A stretch of DNA of 64,000 nt. Source: Epiperipatus broadwayi (Eukaryota; Onychophora; Udeonychophora; Euonychophora; Peripatidae). Shown here one piece after another: positions 51,132 to 63,305 of the stretch. Made by a program: the position numbers and the translations under genes. Location: positions 3,395,835-3,459,834 of the forward strand of contig JAQFVV010006312.1 of NCBI GenBank assembly GCA_028023455.1, written 5' to 3'. Every line of letters starts with the position of its first letter. Positions within the stretch are counted from its first letter, which is position 1. A model generated the notes under the pieces. That model worked only from the letters and a program-made list of their open reading frames with translations. It did no database searches and was not told the DNA's origin.

Positions 51132-54100
51132 TATAATAAAATAGGACACAATTTAGATTAGAATACTGATTTAGTTTCAAAAAATTAAGGGTTTTATTTT
51201 TTATGTACTAATAATGTGTTAATAAAGTTTTATTATTTTTTTAGTTTTTAGTTTATTAATAATCAAAATCATGAGATTTTGTGCATAATACTTATTTGAA
51301 CAAAGGTACTTAATTCTACTCCACAGACCTCACTGATTAAATATTTTTTAAGTTCAAGTAAAATAAAGAATTTATCTTATCTAAAATCAATATTACAAAT
51401 CAATGTTGCAAGTAAAAATTTTGTATGATTGATGTCAACACTTTATTATATTAATGTTTAAATATCTTGATAATAATTATTATTTTTTTTAAAAATGTTT
51501 TCAAAAATATCTGTAAAATTTTTATAATTGTTTAGAATTGTTTAGCTTTTCTATATATTAAAATTTCGATTGAGTTTTGAATTCTTTTTATTTTATGTAA
51601 TATATTATAACTTTATCTAAAAAAAAAGTTGTACTAAAACAAATATCAATGATCTTAAGACAACAAACCTCTAAGAACTTTTGAAAAATATATCAAATGC
51701 CCCATAATTGGAAAAGAGGTTGCTTTCCTTTATTGATAGAGTCACTTAAATTTTGTGGTAATGTGTGATAAAAAATGCTTTACTGGGTTTAAATTGTCAG
51801 TTGTAACTTGCTTATAAACAATTGATTTAAAAATCAGATCATTCAAAATCTCGAATAAAAAATGGCATGCCTAAAAACAGTATTAAAATTGTTTATAGAT
51901 ATAATAAACATTTCCATACTTCCCCATTCTTTTTAAATTCATACAAACAAAAGACAAATGACACCCAAGATGCATTTCATGCTGAACCAGCACTCATCAG
52001 TTTGGCCCAGATCACTATATCTCATATATATCTTTATTATATGCAAAGTATTTATCTAGAGTAAATTGTTACATTTTCATTTACCATTGTCAAACTTCCT
52101 CAACTCAAAACTCTGATGCCATCCATTTCAGATAAATACACTAATGATTATTACTAATCATTTTCGAAACTAGAGATTATCTCTAGCATAGATATAAACT
52201 TTAAACCTCAGTTAAAGATAAATATATCTGATTTTTTAATTTTACATACACAGAGTTATTCACTTTTCTCTGTCCCATATGTAATATCTTTATAGATATA
52301 ATAAACATCTCCATACTTCCCCATTTTTTTAAAATTCATACATTGATTTCCATAATGCACTAAATCACATTACATCTCATGATTCATGAATTTTCATAAA
52401 TACTTATTTGCTTATTAAGCAAATCATTTCAGGTTATTAAGAGAAGTAACTTCTTTTATTCTTCTTTATTATTATTCCTCTCTTCACAAAATATTTTATC
52501 TTAAACAAGTTGGACACAAAATCTCTATTTAGTTTTACCTCATTGTCATTAAACCCAAGAGATCATTTATGCTTTTAACTCTATCATACATAATTAACAT
52601 TCTGTGTATCCTTTTTTCAATGACCATTCAGATTTTCTAATAAATAATGATGCCAAAATCTATTTAATTTTATGCATTACTTTTTTAAATGTAAATTTAT
52701 TTCTGAATCTATACAATTACATCTTGCTGTGGTGATTGCATTAAAGTCACATTGTTTCAGCAAGCCCTTAATTAATCTTTCATTTTTCTACTTAATAGCT
52801 CCTTGACTAATGATTGTACCATCTTCTCAGTTTAACAAAATATTTTTATGCTATAAATAAAATTTTAGCTATTATAAGAGCACAAGCAATGACATAGATT
52901 TGTCTTTCTATTGCTATTATGTTATAAATGAATGATTTGTTAAACAGATGGACATCTTCATCCTATGTTTTGTTTTAAACAATTAAATTAATAAACAATT
53001 GCTTTCATACTTGGTGGAAGTACTATAATCATTAGCTTTACAGTCTGAAGCCATTTTAAATGAAACATTAGCCTTTTTAATGTAAAAAAAAATGTGTTTA
53101 AATATTGAATGATTTCTGCTAATTGCAAAAGTGTGATGAAATGAATGCAGTGAACTGGACTGCAAGACAAAAAAAAGTCTTCTGCTATGTAGTAAATAAA
53201 GTATAAGCAAAGTTTAAGTCAAATAATTTTTTACTTTTGGGAAATATATAGCAGTTGCGTCACACAAGCACACATGCTAGAATATAAGCAAAGTTTTAAT
53301 GTTTTTATTTTTTATTTATTTATATACTTTTAACTAGCATGTAAATAAAATAGTGGATTTGAAATAGGAAATATAATTTGATATGATAGTTACATTGTAT
53401 ATACACATTTGAATATGTATTTATCATTTCAAATGGTCAAATTTTAAGCTTAAATATTGTCTACAGTGCTGTCTTCTTTATAAAATATAAAATAATAATC
53501 AATTTTAAATAAAAGTGAAGTAGACAATTTAAAAATAATAAAATTTTATTTAGCAGTTCAAATCCTGATTTTATTCATTAGAAACCTAATCAAGATGTTT
53601 CTCTTTTACAATCATAAGATATTGTATTAAAAGTGAAGAAAAAAGAGAAATAATTAACCCAAATTTATATAAGTCATGAGGTTTTAAGTGAAAAAAATAG
53701 ACTAACATTCAATACAATTATCTATTTCAATTTTGTTTAAAATTGATTATTATTTTAATATACGTATACCCAGGGAAAGTGACCACCTAATAATAATGGC
53801 TACCCCCAAATTTTGGTATCCATGACAAGGTTTAAACTAACTATTGTAATATATAAAAAAATTAATATACACTAATATCATAAAAAATTGTTTTCTACTT
53901 AGTTTGAATAAAATAGCATAACATTTAAAAAAAAAAAAAAAAACTAAAGAAAGCTAAAATATTTTTATTTTCTTTCAAACCTAAATTTTGAAAGGGAAAA
54001 GATGAAAAAAACTGTTAATTTGTGATTCAATCTAGATTTTAAGTAGTCAATTAAAGTTGTAATTGATTAATAACTCTATAATTTAAAATTATATTTTGTT

Positions 54101-55371
54101 ATCAGGATTATTAAATGAATATTTTTCTTATTATTAGAATCTAATAAGACATCAATATTTTTTTCAGGATATGCTAAAGCAAGAATACATTATACAGAAT
54201 TAAGAAATTAAAATCAATTAGCAAGGATTATCAGTATAAACCAATTTGTCATTATCATAATAAAATTCCAGCTACAGCAGTAAGATAGTAAATTTCAAAG
54301 TATGTACTTATTGAATTTTTTTGTAGAGAATCAAATTGGCAATAACCATTTTTATGTTTTACAATCCGTGCTTCGTGAAGATAATTGCAATGTCATATCC
54401 CAGAGCTATAACCAGATGAAAACTTATAATTAAATATTCTAAATTTAAAAAATCAAAACTGTGTAATAATATTGTCCATTAATCATCTCCTGCAAAAGTG
54501 AAAATCTTAATCATTAGTGTAAAACTATCCAGAATTTCTGAAAATATCAGTGAAGAAACAGCAACAAAACAGTTTTCTATATCTTTAAATCAATGTAGCC
54601 TTTTTGGTTTACTGGTAATTTTCAGTAGCAACCACTTAATATACCAACATGCTGCAATTTCTTTTTCAAGAAGATTCTGATCAAAAATTAGCAGAATCAG
54701 AATGGATGGTAGATCTTGTTACATAGTAAGTAAAAATTTATAGATTATTCAAACTGGGAGTATGAAAAACCACCAGCTATGGTACACATTTATAGAGAGT
54801 GTCCAATTTAACAGGTCCCTGTTGGCTTCTTTACTCTGCATAGTTTCAAGGAGTCAGCTTTTGATTGGTTAAGAACTGTTGGTGTTGAATTTTAATGTGC
54901 TGATACCAAACGCTAATTAAAATAAATAATATTTTTAAAATCTCTCTCTGCAAAAAGTCACCAAATTCTGAAGTTATTAAAGTGACTTCTTTTTTTCTAC
55001 ATAACTGTACTTATGTATGGTGCTTTATGCACTAAACTGAGTTTGTGCTGTTATAATGGGCATAATAGTTGAATTTATCAATAACAAAATAAATTCTTAT
55101 AAAGTTCTCTCTGAATAAAACCAGAACCAAGATCAAGATACAGTCTTCAACATTTGGTAATAGTGTTGGAAATAAAAAAAACTACTTCTTACATTAATAT
55201 ATTGTAATTTTATTTATTTAGATGAAATACTCTTAACATTATTATATCAGTTAGGCTTTAACAATATTGCTGCTATATTTCAATAGCATTTTAAATAGGT
55301 ATTGTGACTAAAAATTATAACAATTTAAATTTTCAGTTATTTATCCAAATATCTTTTTAATTCATTACTAT
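51132..55371. other. 4.2 kb AT-rich with minor repeats
   Basis: Direct repeats of about 52 bp lie at 51,893-51,945 and 52,290-52,342 (both with gatataataaacat and tccatacttccccat). An R1 relic lies at about 51,955-52,045 (gaaccagcactcatcag). An A run is at 53,925-53,943. The 54.2-54.9 kb part is less AT-extreme but no protein family was recognised. Confidence 0.4.
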
Positions 55372-55497
55372 TTACTACGCATTTTTTTTTCCTCAGGTAT
55401 CGTAGCATCGGCCGGGACGCGAACCCGCAACCCGGTCAACTGCTTGTAAGGCAGTCGCACTGACCTCTCGACCACCAATGCAAGATTACTAGGCATT
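55372..55497 (-). mobile_element. Short tRNA-derived SINE, copy 3
   Basis: Flanked by 12-bp duplications TTACTACGCATT (55,372-55,383) and TTACTAGGCATT (55,486-55,497), one mismatch. The minus-strand body 55,481-55,405 folds as a tRNA: acceptor GCATTGG with CCGATGC (7 pairs), anticodon stem ACTGC with GCAGT around CTTACAA (Val anticodon TAC), and B box GGGTTCGCGTCCC. A 7-bp CGGGTTG duplication enlarges the variable region. Only about a dozen bases and an A run follow the tRNA. It retains many CpGs and a full cloverleaf, so it is the youngest of the three. Confidence 0.88.
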
Positions 55498-58400
55498 GCG
55501 ATCATATCTTTTTTTTTTATTTTCTGATTTGGGTTTTTATGCTTTTAGCATTTTTTAAAAATATTTTAATCATTAATTAAATAGCATTTACAAACAATAT
55601 GTTAACAAAATGATATTTGTAGATTTTAATCATAATGCTGGATTTATTTTTTGTTAGATCTTTACACTATGCAAAACGATCCAAAATCACTCATTCAAGA
55701 AATGTGAATTTAACTTGTAAATTTTACCATAAATTATAAGCAGATGTTTTGGAAACATTCAGAATTTTTGTTCAGCATAGAAAATAGTTTTCTGTTCATA
55801 AATAAGCATTTGGATTTTAGCTAAAATATTCAGTCAATAATATTTTTGATCATTTAGTAATAATAATAATTTATTATTTTTATTTATTTATTTGATCAAA
55901 TACAAATTTCCAAGATCTGAAAAAAAATTAACAAGAAATATCACAAAAATCAATATAAAGTCTGATAATAGTGAATAATTAAAGGTCAACAACTATAAGT
56001 ACTTTGTTAAATTGCTAATATAAACAAAAACAGTCATGAATAAAATTAATTCTATACATATTAAAATTGTTTTATTATTAAAATAAGTTGTATCTTTATG
56101 CTTGATAAAAAAATATATTAATAAATAGGTCCAGCCTTTAAAAATGCAGTAAGGGTGAGGAAATGTACTTTTTATTGATCAAGAAGGAAGTTAAAGCTGA
56201 GATAGATTAAACAGATATCATTAATATCTTGTAAAATTGTAAAGGTTAAAATGGAATTTGATTAGATATGTTTCCAGAAGAAATAACAGTAAATGATAAC
56301 TGAAATCTTAAACTGGATTCCGCGAAAAAATACTTATATAATGCAAACTAATGAGTTCAGAAAAGATAGCTATGGATTAAAAAACTGAATCAAATTTAAA
56401 GACATTATTTTGCACAAAAGTAATAATACCTAAAAATTATATATATTTAATACAGCAAATCACAACTTGTGTGTGTATATATACATATAATATTGAATAT
56501 ACTCGTTTAAATAGATAATTACTGCTGTTGTAGTAAATAAGACATTCCCACTTTAGTATTTGACAACACTTTTTTTATTTAGTTATCGTTGTTTATAAAG
56601 AAGATTATAGAAATGGTTAAGACAGAGAGTGATTAAAACTCACATTTCCTGCCTCATGTATCCAAAATATTTTTTTTTATAATCAACGAGAACTAAGTAA
56701 AAAAGTGAAACATTTTCTTATTACCATACTGTCGAATATTAAAGTGAAGTAAGTGTTATTTACTATAACAACATTAATTATTTAAGTAATATATATATAT
56801 ATATATAATACTCAAATTATAAAAATAAATTATATCACATAAATATACTAATATAAAAAGGTCTGACCATTGTTCTAACATAACAGATAGGTATTAGACT
56901 TTTAATGTATCTAATGAGACTGTAACTGAAACATATGTATTAAAAGATTTCAAATTTTATAAATGTATTAAATAATCTTCACACCACCACATTTTCTTTT
57001 CAAATAATATAAATAAAAATACAATAGAAGACAAATAACATCCAAAATGCATTTTATGTTGAACCAGCATTCTGTTTATTTGATATTAAATAGCATTTGA
57101 CACTATTTAAAAACTGCACTCAAGAATATTAACTTTTATTCTTCATTTGTTAAATATTTGGAATTCAAATTAACATTATATATATATAAACAAAATTTTT
57201 ACTCTTTAGGATAAATTTAACAATTTATTTTTTATAAAAAATATATATATTATAACGGATCGCAGTCTTACTGTATCTGCGCTACAGGGCTCCACCAGGC
57301 GATTTGAACCTGAAAAAATTATATAGTAGGCAGATATGTAAGTTAATATTCCACTTTATTTTATATTTAGACCATTAGCCCCAGTCACTAGCTCAGAGAG
57401 ACGCAGAGATTTATAAAATATAAATTCTTAAAATATTTTTTCAATGTATAAAAACAAATAAAAATAAAGAAGCCACTTCCAGTAATAACACACACAAACA
57501 TTTATTTAAACATATATAAGATTTAGAATCATTTTAGTATCACTATTACTTTAACATTTAATTTACAATTTTAACTTTTATTTTTGAAGTTCGCACAGAT
57601 GAATTTAATATTTTATTAAAGTGTCGAGTATGAATAGACTACATAGATTGCATTTGAAAAGAAAATATTCTATCCCTGATTTAACCTTAGGCCAAAAGTT
57701 TGCAGTCAAACCAATGCCAATCTATCTGATATATCAATGTATTCAATGCAGCATGAAGATGAGAGCACCAATACCATATTGTCAGGAATGTACATCTGAA
57801 CAGCATGGTTATAGAAGACATTGACTCTCATCCAGACAGGAATACTGCATCTGTCTGATGAGAAGAGCAATAAAAAAATAATCCATAGGAAAGGACTGCA
57901 TTTTCCATCTTACTATCCCATTCCATAGGCTAAAAAGGAGTGAGATATGGGACTTATTTTGCCAAAGTGTGGTATATAATAAGAATCTGCATGTAGCAAA
58001 TCTCATGCTACATTTACTAATTACGCCAATACATCCAATCCATTGACCCAATTTAACTACAAAACAAATAACCTAAGATTTACCCATCCTTAATTAAACT
58101 AATATAACTTTATGAATCTATGCAGCCATTCACGCCTGACTTAAATTTAGCATTTATTAAGTTTAGTTTAATGAAAAAACAAAAATCATAATAAAACTTA
58201 AAAAAACAAAAAAATACATGGAAATTATTTTAAAAAAGAAATACATCAAATAAAATTAATTATTAATAATTTACGTTGGTCAGATAGAATTCTATTTCTA
58301 TAAAATAGGGAACAAGTATTAGAATTAAAGTTCTTATTCTTATCAAATACTGGAATTTTAGAATTATAATTAAAGCTTATTAGAGTTCATAAAGTTCTTA

Positions 58401-59190
58401 TGGTTTAAACATACTGGAGAAGTTTCTTTTTTTAGAAGTTTGCAATCTGGAATCCAGCATTAATTTTCCCGATGTCCTATGGTCTGCAGTATAAAAAATG
58501 ATTAGTCATTTCTCTTTCTTTCTCTTTTTTTATAGCAACACTGAAGGGATTGAAGAGTGCATCTTTCCATTCCCTTCTCCTTCAACTCTAGCACACCTCT
58601 GCTTTCACATCTCTGTCCTCTTCCCAGCTCTTTATTCACTCACTAAAATTTATTTCCAAAGTTTCTTTTTTATATTAAAACTTGGATTCAGTGGACATTA
58701 TGACAATGGTGATGGTCCTTTTGTTGAGGTCCATTTCCCCAAAGGATTTCTTTCATTGGCCATTCTGTTCCCATTGTTTTTTCTCTCCTATCTGATTTAT
58801 AATTATGCATTTTGAAATGCCTAAAGGCTAGTTCACTTGGACTAATTAATAATCATTTGTATTTTATACAATAGCATTAATTAATTTATTGTACAAACTT
58901 TTTATCTTTAAATCTTTCAAGTTTTTTTTTTTTTGTAATATTTAGTTTTAAAACTTTTCTAATAAAATTTTCTTTTAATAATTTTTCATCTGTGTGATTT
59001 TCTTTTAATAATTTTTCATCTGTGTGATTTTATATATATAAAGTTTAGATGACTTTTAATTTTCAATTTTTAAAAAACAAATATTTATTTGCAAATTTTA
59101 TTTTTAATATAATGTCTAATTTTTAAAATAAATAATGTAACAGCATGTATGCCTGTTACAATATATATTAGTGCATTTATGTACATGTAC
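55498..59190. other. 3.7 kb without a supported gene
   Basis: Contains an R1 relic near 57,030-57,075, a possible degenerate SINE at 57,260-57,400, an AT tract at 56,791-56,808 and a 29-bp tandem duplication (cttttaataatttttcatct unit) at about 58,963-59,028. Open stretches at 57.6-58.05 and 58.5-58.8 kb were examined and not assigned. Confidence 0.4.
57260..57400 (-). repeat. Possible degenerate tRNA-derived SINE
   Basis: The minus strand contains GGTTCAAATC (B-box-like, near 57,300-57,309) preceded by ttaacttacatatctgccta, resembling the ttaacatatctgcct of SINE copy 1. The arms between are disrupted, and no duplications or tail were found. Confidence 0.3.

Positions 59191-59192
<2 letters not shown>

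Positions 59193-59251
<59 letters not shown>
59193..59251. repeat. (TA)n microsatellite
   Basis: Almost pure TA repeat with one C interruption near 59,236. Confidence 0.9.
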
Positions 59252-59354
59252 ACGATCCACCATTTCTTAAAATTACTTTAATTCCATTGTATTCAATATA
59301 TGTAAAATAAATAAAATGTCCATTAATTAAAACAAAATTGTAATTATAATTGAA

Positions 59355-59543
59355 ATAATAAATTTAACGGTTTACAAACTATTATAAACAATCCTTAAAT
59401 ATGCAGAAGTACTTTCAGTTAATTTCTTAAACCTGCCTCAATGGTCAATGGCAGTTGAGGCAGGTTTAAGAAATTAACTGAAAGTACTTCTGCAGATTTA
59501 AGGATTGTTTATAATAGTTTCTAAACCATTAAATTTATGATTT
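59355..59543. repeat. Long near-perfect hairpin, ~85-bp arms
   Basis: The left arm ends ttaaacctgcctcaa at 59,441 and the right arm begins ttgaggcaggtttaa at 59,455, leaving a 13-base loop. The inner 40 pairs are perfect; the remaining ~45 have about five mismatches, some explained by CpG decay (ttaacgg/ccattaa). It may be a MITE or a long dsRNA-forming locus. There is no ORF. Confidence 0.9.
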
Positions 59544-59544
59544 C

Positions 59545-60699
59545 ATATATATATATAATTGATAATGATTGAAATGTATATTAAAATATTTAATAGAAAG
59601 GAGTGCCTAACATGTTTGCAATATATGTCTTCTTCTGAATTCTAAAATGACTGTGAGAGACAGCAAAATATAATGCAAGCACATTTTTCCAGAAATTTAT
59701 CACACACACACACACATCCTCACCACAAACTATTAAAAATTTGAATCGGATTTAGACAGAAATCTATTATTATATTTTACTTCAATTCTTTTCAAAGGCC
59801 CAATAATGACACATATTGAAGGTCCCTGAGGTTTATTTTTTTTTTCTAAATATAGTCCTGTAAAATTAGACTTATATGGCATTAATTATATACATGATAA
59901 TAAGCAATAAAATAATAACAGTCGACTATATTATCTATTTCATGAGTGTGTTATTCTAGCACCTCAATAATATACACAGTAAAATCTCTCATAATGATAT
60001 TTTTATTCTTGGAATTTGCACCATATAATTATGTAAATGTTACCTTTGTTCTGGATTCATTGCTACTTAACCTGTCTTCTATTTTTTTTTTAAACTGATA
60101 AGTTTTAAATCATGGTTTTCACACATTTTACCACACGAATAGTTTTTTTTTTCTTTTAACATAAAAAGTTTTGAAGTAATATACTGTTTACAATTCATTC
60201 ATTTTCTTTGGACTAAATGAAGAATTTAAAATAATGTTATAGACAGTAATTAATTATTCATCAAAGACGTTATTCCATTTCTTTTTAGACTTTAATTCTT
60301 TGCAAGTGCTTCTGTTTTAGTGGCATACATAATTCTAAAATTTGCAATGTATAGTAAAACTTTAATAAAAGCAAGATTTTAAATTGCTTTTAGTTATATT
60401 TTTATGCATACAAAATGACGTCAGTGATCTCGCTTTAAAGTGGGGCATATATTTTGTCCAAAACGAATGTCAATCAAAGTAATTTTTATATAAGTAAGGT
60501 CCTAAAAATTTTAAGGGTTATATATAGGATTTTGAACCACCTTTTTTAAAATTATTTTCACCTCTATTTTATATTAGCAAAATTAAAATCAAAATTATTA
60601 AGCTGAAATCACAAAACATCTGCAAATTCTTAATTGTAATAATTTATATAAATCCACTTGTTAAACATTAAATAGAAATATTACTGTAATAATATTATA
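59545..60699. other. 1.1 kb AT-rich, no gene recognised
   Basis: Contains a CA tract at 59,701-59,717. A TIR-like string cagtaaaatctctcataatg at 59,979 recalls pogo/Tigger ends but has no partner. Confidence 0.4.
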
Positions 60700-61583
60700 A
60701 CTGAAATATAGGCTTACTATATACCGGTATCAATATATGTAATATATAGGGTACATAAGCACAGACTTTTAAACGACCCACCACTCTCCACTCTATCTCA
60801 TAACACTGATACACTTGAACACATATATGTCAAAAAGATAAATAATCACAAATCATCAGTTGGTTCAGATTATCATCTTCATACATATATGCAATAAGGG
60901 CTCAGATATATATTAAGATAGCCAATCTTCATACTTCAATGGACAGGCTTCAATTCACTCCCCACTCCAACTTTTCAACTGTCAATCCAATTGAAAATCT
61001 GATGATGGAATGCTTAAAGGCCACCCTGATGCCAAGATTCTCATCACACCCAGTTCACCTAAAGTCAATCTGACCCCTCATGTACAGGACATAATCCATT
61101 TAAAACATATATGAGTGGTGGGAAAACATCTCTACAATGTAATTCTTAAATACAGGCTTATTATATACCTGTGTCAATATATGTAATATATAGGGTATAT
61201 AGGGTATATAAGTGCAGACTTTGATACACTTGAACACATATATGTCTAAAAGATAAATAATCACCAATATACATATTTCATGCTAAACTAGCAATCATCA
61301 AATGGTTCATATTATCATCTTCACACATATATACAATAAGTGCTCAGATATATATTAAGATATCCAATCTTCACATTTTAATGGACAAGCTGCAATCCAT
61401 TCCACACTACAACTCTTCAACCATCCATCCAATTGAAAATCTGATGATTGAATGCTCAAAAACAATCCTGAGGCTGAGATTCTAGTCACACCCATGTTGA
61501 CCTAAAGTTAATCTGATTCCCTCATGTACAGGACATAACTCATTTAATAATCTGCACCAACAGATGATTGCTGGTTTAGCATG

Positions 61584-61648
<65 letters not shown>

Positions 61649-62275
61649 TGGTTATTTATCTTTTTGGCATATATGTGTTTAAGTGTATCAGTGTTATTAG
61701 ATAGAGTGGAGAGTTGTGGGTCATATGAAAGTCTGTACTTATATACCCTATATATTATATATATAGACACAGGTGTATATATAATAAGCCTGTGTTTCAG
61801 TTATTACATATGTATTAAATGGATTATGTTCTGTACATGAGAGGTCAGATTCACTTTAGGTTAATACATTTGTATTAAATGGATTATATTATGTACATGA
61901 GGGGTCATATTGACTTTAGGTCAAGTTGAGTGTGACAAAAATCTCAGCCTCAGGGTGGCTTTGAGCATTCCATCATCAGATTTTCAATTGGAGGTCAGTT
62001 GAAGAGTTGGGGTGTGGAGTGGATTGAAACCAATCCATTAAAGTATGAAGATTGGCTACCTTAATATATATCTAAGCACTTATTGCCTATATGCATGGAG
62101 ATGATAATCAGGACCAACTGATGATTGCTGGTTTAGCATGAAATACATGTATTGGTGATTATTTATCTTTTTCACATATAGATGTTCAAGTGTATCAGTA
62201 TTATGAGATAGAGTGGAGAGTGGTGGATCACATAAAAGTCTGTGCTCATATACCCTATATATTTTTAGCAAGTAA
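60700..62275. repeat. Cluster of four R1 repeats, two direct and two inverted
   Basis: Unit A (60,710-61,147) and unit B (61,148-61,560) are direct copies of about 410-440 bp. Unit C (61,561-61,800, partial) and unit D (about 61,855-62,272) are inverted. Landmarks are tatatagggtatat, ggttcagattatcatcttc, tccaattgaaaatctgatga and catgtacaggacataat. The cluster forms one large imperfect palindrome centred near 61,560. No unit contains a conserved ORF. Confidence 0.88.
61587..61646. repeat. (AT)n expansion inside R1 unit C
   Basis: About 58 bp of AT repeat replaces the short atatgtatat of other R1 units between tagcatgaa and attggtgg. Confidence 0.9.
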
Positions 62276-62629
62276 AGGGAGTAGAATAATTTTAATTATA
62301 AAATCTGAATTGTATTTTACAATACATTTCAGTAAATAATAATCATTAAATTGTTCTTATTTATAATTGTTGATAGTGCACTAGATATTGCCCTTTATAA
62401 CATAAATATTGGATAATATATTTCCAACAGAAAGAGGAAAGAAATAAAGAGAGGTGTATGGTATTATATTAAACACAGTTGTTGTAGTTGTGGTTATAGT
62501 TAAAATTCATGAATTATTCTGTTATATATAAGTAAATGGATAATAAGGACTTTATGAGGATTTTTCACAGTAAATAGAGGGACTTGAATATAGGATTTTC
62601 AATCTACATTTATCCTCCTTCCATCTCAA

Positions 62630-62735
62630 ACAATAGATATACATTATCATAAACATGTGAAAAAAGATAAATGATGTCAATAATTATGTGCGGAACCAGA
62701 ACCCATTAATTAGGCCAGATTATATATATATATAT
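62630..62735 (+). repeat. R1 relic
   Basis: catgtgaaaaaagataaatg followed by gaaccagaacccattaatta and aggccagat, corresponding to the central part of R1 in the orientation of unit A. Confidence 0.5.
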
Positions 62736-62828
62736 ATATGGTATCTTCAGCCATTATATAATGAAGCATATAGGCCAGATTATATATATATATATATATG
62801 GTATCTTCAGCCATTATATAATGAAGCA
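62711..62828. repeat. 60-bp tandem duplication
   Basis: Two units starting taggccagattatatatata at 62,711 and 62,771 are identical over 58 of 60 bases, so the duplication is very recent. Each contains an AT tract and the palindrome-like cttcagccattatataatga. Confidence 0.95.
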
Positions 62829-63188
62829 AATTACTATTTAAAAGGACACATTGCAAAGTGAAATTATACCATCTAGCAAACAGTAATTGCATAAATGCTA
62901 TTACCAGATGCTGTAATTTCAGTTTGCAATGCTTATTTTTAAGTGGTACTTCTTTTGATTACATGACAGTTGATAATTATTTATAAAAATACACTTTAAA
63001 TCCAATTGAAATATCATTTAAATCTGCAAGACCCTGAAACACTTTTCATTTAAACATAAATATAATAATTTCTAACTACACCTGGATCTCATTTTATGTG
63101 GATTTATTTAATGCGATTTTGAAGTTATGCGGTTCATGTTTCTTCTTAATATCTTTGTATGCAGTTTTCTTTTATGTCATAAAAAATA

Positions 63189-63305
63189 TTAGATCAGAAG
63201 CCAAGCTCCAATAATGCACTATTACTTTAAATATTATAAATTTCATGCACTCACACATCATATTTAAAGTAATAGTGCATTACTGGAGTTCGACTTCTCT
63301 CTAAT
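63189..63305. repeat. Compact hairpin, ~45-bp arms
   Basis: The left arm ends taatgcactattactttaaa and pairs with tttaaagtaatagtgcatta in the right arm; the outer ~20 pairs have about six mismatches. The loop is about 26 bases. The size is pre-miRNA-like, but a MITE is equally possible. Confidence 0.8.

Noticed and set aside
55405-55481. Functional tRNA-Val(TAC) gene
   Set aside because: The enlarged variable region, the A run after the body and the flanking 12-bp duplications show a retroposed SINE rather than a host tRNA gene.
57621-58051. Open frames on both strands in a less AT-rich block
   Set aside because: I tried DMBX, transposase and LINE motifs; none fit. It could be an old pseudogene but cannot be supported.
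58498-58815. 105-residue plus-strand open frame rich in Phe and Leu
   Set aside because: No recognisable domain, no convincing splice or start context, and the composition follows the T-rich DNA.
59979-60060. pogo/Tigger-like terminal repeat cagtaaaatctctcataatg
   Set aside because: No inverted partner, TA duplication or transposase was found.
63080-63140. Tigger-like end (ggatctcattttatgtggat, atgcgattttgaagttatgc)
   Set aside because: It resembles known terminal sequences only loosely, and the second end is missing.
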